Source of the DNA: an uncultured Bacillota bacterium
GTDB lineage: Bacteria; Bacillota_I; Bacilli_A; RFN20; CAG-288
NCBI GenBank assembly: GCA_949300365.1
Contig: CASGEC010000001.1
Location: 501,980 to 565,979, forward strand
Reading direction: 5' to 3'
DNA: 64,000 nucleotides
The notes below the pieces were generated by a model. It did not search any database. It was given only the letters and a program-made list of their open reading frames with translations, and had not been told where the DNA came from. Shown here in pieces: positions 59,639-64,000 of this stretch; position 1 is the first letter of the stretch, and each line of letters starts with the position of its first letter. The position numbers were made by a program, and so were the translations under genes.

Positions 59639-60592
59639 TCAATCCTCCGCTGGAGAAACATCAAACTTCTCGCCATTGCCGCCGATAGGCTCCAAAACAT
59701 AGGTCTCTTCCCCGTCTTTTTCGCAATACCGGAAACGATAGAACGTCCCTTCAAGGCCAGGCTCGCCTTCTGTCTTTTCCGTCTTCCTCTGTCCCAGGCA
59801 ATCCAAAAGCGAAGAGAAGAATTCCGCCTTGAAGAAGGAAGAAGTCTCCTGAATGGGAATGCCTTCGATAAGATAGTCGCCCGTGGAAAGGAGGATATCC
59901 ATCGTCCTAAGCTTTCCCGTTTCCTCCGTATGGAAAAGAACCCTGTCGATAGCAAAAACGACATCCCTATCGGAGAAGGGAAGCTCGTCAAAGGAATCCA
60001 TCAGTGCCTTCATGCCTTTTTCGTCATCCCCTTCAAAGGAAACAAGAGGCGCCTTCGTGCAATCCGTCCTTATCCGTTCAAGGACCGTCTCGGCCTTGCT
60101 CTTTCCCAACGAGCAGGAGAGGAAGGAATCCTCAAAGCCATCGAGGAACTTGCCGTTAGAGAGAAGGAACCTCTCCCCCTGGCCTTCTTTTCCTTCCAAG
60201 GCAAAGAGCGGATAGTTTTCCTTCACGAAGCAATCCATGCCGAACATGTTGCCCTTGAAGGTCACCTCGCCAAATAGGCCCTTCGTCCCCTTGAGGATCG
60301 CGGAGGACATGCGATCGATATCCTTTTCGCCGACAAAGAGAAGGGAAGAGGAGGCGTTCTTCTCGACAAGGCCATGGACGTCCTCCGAGGAAAGATATTC
60401 CATGCCGTGGTAATGGATTCCGCGCACCTGGAAGGCAGGTAGGGTGAAGTAGAGGGAAAGGAGGACGGCAAAAAGGACGAGGAAAAAGGAGGAACAGGCC
60501 TTGAGAATGGCTTCCCGGCCTTTTTTCCGATCGATTTCCCTGTCCAAGGGGTGAGAGGAACAGACACCGGGTCCCTTTAAATCGCTTTTCAC
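59639..60592 (-). CDS. ftsQ: Cell division protein FtsQ/DivIB
   Basis: A 317-residue bitopic membrane protein: a basic cytoplasmic N-terminus, one membrane helix (FFLVLFAVLLSLYFTL) and an outer POTRA-like domain starting FQVRGIHYHGMEYLSSEDVH, then a beta domain. This layout and its place before ftsA-ftsZ identify it as FtsQ/DivIB. GTG at 60592 is preferred as start, as GGAG lies nine bases upstream; a TTG five codons earlier has none. A promoter ends about 15 bases before. Confidence 0.85.
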   Translation of the reverse strand: MKSDLKGPGVCSSHPLDREIDRKKGREAILKACSSFFLVLFAVLLSLYFTLPAFQVRGIHYHGMEYLSSEDVHGLVEKNASSSLLFVGEKDIDRMSSAILKGTKGLFGEVTFKGNMFGMDCFVKENYPLFALEGKEGQGERFLLSNGKFLDGFEDSFLSCSLGKSKAETVLERIRTDCTKAPLVSFEGDDEKGMKALMDSFDELPFSDRDVVFAIDRVLFHTEETGKLRTMDILLSTGDYLIEGIPIQETSSFFKAEFFSSLLDCLGQRKTEKTEGEPGLEGTFYRFRYCEKDGEETYVLEPIGGNGEKFDVSPAED

Positions 60593-60615
60593 TTTGGTTG
60601 GCTCCAAACTTTAAT

Positions 60616-60644
60616 ATTTTATATTAAAAACCAAAGGATATAAA
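60616..60644 (-). promoter_or_regulatory. Candidate promoter of ftsQ-ftsA-ftsZ-pheST-thyX-yceD
   Basis: On the minus strand TTTATA (60644-60639), a 17-base spacer and TAAAAT (60621-60616) in a small AT-rich gap, leaving a leader of about 18 bases to the GTG start. Confidence 0.5.
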
Positions 60645-60669
60645 GCGTCCTTTCACCCATTTGGCGGAT

Positions 60670-61032
60670 TTATCGCCGTTGCCAGTCGGGGTCGCACCAA
60701 AAGCGGGAACTGAAGAGGTAGAGGCCGAAATTGGCAAGCTTTTCCCTTGCAAAGGACAAGGCTTCCTCCCCCTTCCAGCAATGCGTGTCGAAGACGGCGA
60801 CACGCCTATGGTCGACGGTCTTGAGGAAGACGCAGGCGACATGCCCTCTCTTTCCCAAAGACAGGCGGCTATAGGGAATGACGTAGCAGAAGCAGGGATT
60901 GTCCAGTTCGACAATCTGGAGGACATAGCGGCTGAGGGCGACAAGGCTGGGGCGCGGATCGATTTCTTCGCGGACGATCGAGCAGATCTTCCTGGTGGCG
61001 AGGCGAAGCCTCTCTTCGATTTTTTCTTCCAT
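60670..61032 (-). CDS. Hypothetical 120-residue protein
   Basis: I do not recognise this protein. It is soluble, with a helical charged N-terminus (MEEKIEERLRLATRKI), a middle rich in hydrophobic strands (LQIVELDNPCFCYVIPYS, HVACVFLKTV, VAVFDTHCW) and a C-terminus LYLFSSRFWCDPDW. Several Cys, His and Trp residues hint at a metal or enzymatic site but no motif is named. The Shine-Dalgarno AAGGAGAGAG before ATG is strong, so it is a real gene. It sits alone between recJ and ftsQ. Confidence 0.75.
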   Translation of the reverse strand: MEEKIEERLRLATRKICSIVREEIDPRPSLVALSRYVLQIVELDNPCFCYVIPYSRLSLGKRGHVACVFLKTVDHRRVAVFDTHCWKGEEALSFAREKLANFGLYLFSSRFWCDPDWQRR

Positions 61033-61125
61033 GGTCTCTCTCCTTTTCCTATATGCTGTACGAAGGAAAAGGAAAAAGGCAACCAGAAACTGAAAATTCG
61101 CAAAAATCGAAAATTTTGGACAGAC

Positions 61126-62682
61126 TCAATCCTGACGCACGTGGTCAGCCATGAGGGTATAGGTCGTCCTTCCGTTGTAGACGTTCCGGGAAAGGCTTCC
61201 GACAAAGGTCGTCGTCTCGGCGTCTTTGAGAATCGAAGGGTCCTTGAAGCAGATGGCTTTACCCCTGCCATCGGGAGAAAGAACCTCAAAGCGTCCCTGT
61301 TCCTTGCGGATTGATTCCGTGGCGCAGGTCAAGGAAAAGACCGGTGCGGGGAATCCTTCCCCGAAGGGCTCGAAACGATCGAGGATAAGGAAGTTTTCCT
61401 CGCAGAGATCCTCCAAGGTGATGTCGATCGTCTTCTCTTCCGGCATTTGGTCATTCTCAAGCCGTGCCTTCTCGCAATAGGTGAGGAAGGCCGTCGCAAA
61501 ATGGTAGTAGTCCTTCTTTTCCAAAGTGACGCCGCACGCCCGATCGTGGCCGCCGCAGCGGAGGAAGAGATCCTTTTTTCCTTTCAGGAAGGAAGAAAGG
61601 ATCGGGAATTGGGAGCGAAAAGACCCCACAAGGAGCTTTCCGTCCTTTTCATCCTGACAGAAAGCGGCAATGGTCTTTCCCTTTTCCCGGAGGTAGCGAT
61701 TGGCAATCAGTCCGGAGAGGCCGGAGAGTCCATCATAGGTGAAGACAAGCCCACCGGTCGTCTCCAGGGACGATCCCGGGACGATCCGAAAATGCTTGAC
61801 CAATTCTTTTCTTTCCGCATTGGTATCCTTGAGGAAGTCGGCCTTATTCAAGGCGTAAAGCTCGTCCTCTTCCCGGATGAGGAACTGGCAGGCCCAGTTG
61901 GTCGAAAGGGAATCCTTCTTGATCCTTCCGGGGGCATTGAGCATCGGGATGAGCTGGAAAGAGAGATCCTCATAGGAAAGCGGATAGGAAAGAAGGGTGC
62001 CGAGGTTTTTGAAGCGGTAGGCATTGGCATTCTGCAGGGCCAGCTTTGCAAAGACGAGGTTGTTTCCGACAAGTGGCATCACGTCCGAAAAGACCGCAAG
62101 GCCGGCAAGGAAAGCAAGATAGTTGTCATCCATTCCCATAAGGGCACTGGCGACGAAATAGGAAAGGGAGGCGGCAGAACAGTTATAGGGAAGGAAGCAA
62201 TCCAGCTTCTGGTGGAAGATGCCATCGGCATCCGGCAGTTTTTCGGGAAGTTCGTGATGGTCGATGACAAGCACCGTCATTCCTTCCTTCTTGGTGTAGG
62301 AAATGGCTTCATTGGCGCTGATGCCGTTATCCAGGGTCACAAGGACCTGATAGCCCTTCTTGACAAACTGATCGACCCTCTCCTTGTTGAGGCCATAGCC
62401 TTCGACATAGCGGCTCGGGATAAAGAAACCGGAGGTGGCTCCCCTTTTATCCAAGGCGCGCTTGAGGATTGCTGTCGCCGTAAGGCCATCGACGTCATAG
62501 TCCCCATAAAGGACGATCTTCTCGTTCTTCTTGATCGCCTCTTCCAGTCGGGAAACGACCTTTTGGAATCCCGCGCATCCCTCCGGACGCTGAATATCGT
62601 CAAAGGACCTCTTTGCCCTACGGGCATCGAGGTCCTTGAGAGTCATGTGGTAATATTCCAGAAGACTGGTAAGAAAAGGCAT
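61126..62682 (-). CDS. recJ: Single-stranded-DNA-specific exonuclease RecJ
   Basis: A 518-residue DHH-family 5'-3' exonuclease. Motifs are DYDVDGLTA, LVTLDNGISA, IDHHELPEKL and the DHHA1 RCGGHDRACGVTL. A C-terminal OB-type domain follows. It is shorter than Bacillus RecJ (about 780 residues), lacking the extra C-terminal domain. It follows secDF by one base, like the Bacillus secDF-recJ-apt-rel order, though apt-rel is 30 kb away here. Confidence 0.93.
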   Translation of the reverse strand: MPFLTSLLEYYHMTLKDLDARRAKRSFDDIQRPEGCAGFQKVVSRLEEAIKKNEKIVLYGDYDVDGLTATAILKRALDKRGATSGFFIPSRYVEGYGLNKERVDQFVKKGYQVLVTLDNGISANEAISYTKKEGMTVLVIDHHELPEKLPDADGIFHQKLDCFLPYNCSAASLSYFVASALMGMDDNYLAFLAGLAVFSDVMPLVGNNLVFAKLALQNANAYRFKNLGTLLSYPLSYEDLSFQLIPMLNAPGRIKKDSLSTNWACQFLIREEDELYALNKADFLKDTNAERKELVKHFRIVPGSSLETTGGLVFTYDGLSGLSGLIANRYLREKGKTIAAFCQDEKDGKLLVGSFRSQFPILSSFLKGKKDLFLRCGGHDRACGVTLEKKDYYHFATAFLTYCEKARLENDQMPEEKTIDITLEDLCEENFLILDRFEPFGEGFPAPVFSLTCATESIRKEQGRFEVLSPDGRGKAICFKDPSILKDAETTTFVGSLSRNVYNGRTTYTLMADHVRQD

Positions 62683-64000
62683 CAGAAGACGAAATCGTTC
62701 AATCCGGGAACGATTGTTTCATGCGGCGAATCTTCGTCGACATAGACAATGCCATCCTTGGCAGCCTTGGCCTTGGCAAGGCCTCTCTTTTCGCGATGCT
62801 TCTGGTAGAGGGAGCGGACCTTGCGGAAATTGATGTGGATGGAAAGAAGATGGTAGAGCGGAAGGAGGAAGAAGACAAGGAATGCCGGGACAAGAAGTGC
62901 GGAGACAAGACCGATGGCAGCAAGCGGAACGGTCTGGACGTTGAGGAAGAAGAGGGAGAGGAAGAGGATGGCAAGGGAGGCGGAAGTGGAAAGGGCGATG
63001 GGGAGGGCAAGACGGGCTTCATGGTTCGTGATTTCGGCTCTCTGCTCAGCCGTGGCACTCTGGCGGATGCCTCTTTCCTTGAGGAGGATCTTGTTGCGTC
63101 CGATCATCGGCACGAAAAGAAGAAGGCTGAGGGCAAAGCCGGCAAGGAGACCGAAGGCGGAATAGCTGTTGAAGGGGACCTGGCTTGACGAGAGAAGGCC
63201 GACAAGAAGGGCGGCATAGAGTTCCCCGCCGACAAGGCCGGAAAGGCCGGCCAGGATTCCATAGCGGACAAGGACATAGACGGCGACGAAGACAGGAAGG
63301 AGGAAGACCAAGAGGAAGAGATTGACGGAGGAATGATAGACGTTCGTCGGCTGAAGCTTGTAGGCACCGACGATAAGGGAGCTTGAGACGAAGTGCGGAT
63401 CCTGTCCGGGGCGGACGATGACGTTGTTGTCCTCGGCCAAGGTATAGCTGTTGTTGCGAATCGATTCGCTGATGTAGTTGACAAGCGTCTGCTCCGAGGA
63501 AATGCTCAGGGTGTTCAGATCCCGATCGACATCGACCGAGAAGTAGTTCTCATAATAGGTCTCGCCCTTGTCGTCCGATCTTTCGACGGAGTTGAAGGAA
63601 GCCGTCTCCGGATAGTAGACAAACATCGGGACATCCGACGGAGTCGGCATGCTATCCTCGCTGGAAACGGCGATGAACTGAGGCGTGTCGTTCTCGCCCT
63701 TGCCGATTTCCTCAAGATAGAGGAGGAAGCGCTGGCTCGTCTCAAGCGTCTCATAGCGCTGGAGCTCGGTCGTGTAGCTGATGGAGAGGGTATAGCCCTC
63801 GGAATAGCTTCCGGAATTGTTGAAGGCATGGAAGCCCGTTCCGCCCAAGGCGTTGCTGATGGGAAGGCTGATGGCGAGAAGGGCGATCGAGGCGATGCCG
63901 ACGATAGGCATGACGACATGGGAGAAGTGGCCTTTTTTGGTCGAGACGTATTCGGTCTCCTTCTCCTTGCCCTTTCCCTGGAAGAGCTTGAAGTAAGGAA
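62682..64000 (-). CDS. secDF: Protein translocase SecDF, SecF-like half (5' end outside window)
   Basis: The frame is open to the window edge; about 439 residues are visible. They include the end of the SecD half (YFKLF, KGHFSHVVM), a first membrane helix (IVGIASIALLAISLPI), a 150-residue outer domain, and about five more membrane helices near the C-terminus (NLFLLVFLLPVFVAVYVLV, LLAGFALSLLLFVPMI, SASLAILFLSLFFLNV). The long outer domain and helix order fit the SecF half of a fused SecDF, which helps pull exported proteins with proton-motive force. Sequence is divergent from Bacillus SecDF. Context secDF-recJ supports it. Confidence 0.8.
   Translation of the reverse strand, partial: PYFKLFQGKGKEKETEYVSTKKGHFSHVVMPIVGIASIALLAISLPISNALGGTGFHAFNNSGSYSEGYTLSISYTTELQRYETLETSQRFLLYLEEIGKGENDTPQFIAVSSEDSMPTPSDVPMFVYYPETASFNSVERSDDKGETYYENYFSVDVDRDLNTLSISSEQTLVNYISESIRNNSYTLAEDNNVIVRPGQDPHFVSSSLIVGAYKLQPTNVYHSSVNLFLLVFLLPVFVAVYVLVRYGILAGLSGLVGGELYAALLVGLLSSSQVPFNSYSAFGLLAGFALSLLLFVPMIGRNKILLKERGIRQSATAEQRAEITNHEARLALPIALSTSASLAILFLSLFFLNVQTVPLAAIGLVSALLVPAFLVFFLLPLYHLLSIHINFRKVRSLYQKHREKRGLAKAKAAKDGIVYVDEDSPHETIVPGLNDFVF

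Noticed and set aside
1-64000. Mycoplasma-type genetic code (TGA as Trp)
   Set aside because: Many core genes end in TGA and Trp is encoded by TGG throughout.
1-64000. tRNA, rRNA, CRISPR arrays, insertion sequences
   Set aside because: I looked in all gaps and found no TpsiC-like pattern, spaced repeats or transposase frames.

Overview
The window looks like the chromosome of a Bacillota bacterium, class Bacilli, probably an uncultured gut-type lineage near the Erysipelotrichia/Mollicutes branch. The reasons are gene content and order: nusB-xseA-xseB-dxs-recN, xerD-deoB, yqeG-yqeH-yqeK-rsfS, parE-parC divergent from plsY, ybeY/cdd-era-recO-glyS-dnaG-rpoD-trmK, apt-rel, hisS-aspS and dnaB-dnaI all match the Bacillus pattern, while the EF-P tip loop is of the type I recall from mycoplasmas. 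Base composition is fairly GC-rich. TGA is used as a normal stop, so the standard bacterial code applies. I see no rRNA, tRNA, CRISPR array or insertion sequence.

Layout. Bases 1-12506 are one run of plus-strand genes: tex (cut by the window edge), yqhY, a membrane protein, nusB, xseA, xseB, dxs, recN, dinB, xerD, deoB, and a lipoprotein plus permease of an ABC transporter whose ATPase is not present. Bases 12507-12921 are a sharply AT-rich convergent gap. From 12922 onward most genes are on the minus strand: mtnN-rsfS-yqeK-yqeH-yqeG, parC-parE, yneF-efp-rpmG, cshB-like helicase, aspS, hisS, rel, apt, sigma factor-trmK-rpoD-dnaG-glyS, recO-era-ybeY/cdd-C39 protein-dnaI-dnaB, then ftsL-rsmH-mraZ, yceD-thyX-pheT-pheS-ftsZ-ftsA-ftsQ, an unknown small gene, recJ and secDF (cut by the edge). 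The exceptions on the plus strand are plsY, ispG, ispH and the pyk-ROK kinase-thrS group.

The most striking locus is the AT-rich gap. It holds a 28-bp sequence closely matching the Firmicutes dif site (12722-12749). Around it lie five copies of the 8-mer TAGTACCA, two reading one way on the left and three reading the other way on the right, so the motif flips at dif. The gene strands also converge there, and xerD is 3 kb away. I read this as the replication terminus with a possible uncharacterised polar motif system (fork trap, translocase guide or terminus organiser).

Other unusual points: a DnaI-type helicase loader with no Walker A motif; a YqeK phosphohydrolase fused to a NadD-like domain that has lost its HxGH motif; a C39 peptidase/ABC membrane protein with no ATPase domain and a Shine-Dalgarno buried in a hairpin; an RpoD with a histone-H1-like Lys/Ala-rich N-terminus; a second sigma factor in the rpoD operon; and a recurring leaderless promoter design (TGn-extended -10 placed 6-8 bases before ATG) at yqeG, ispG, ispH and dnaB. 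The genes together cover replication and repair, transcription, translation and tRNA charging, the MEP isoprenoid pathway (dxs, ispG, ispH), division and stringent response.
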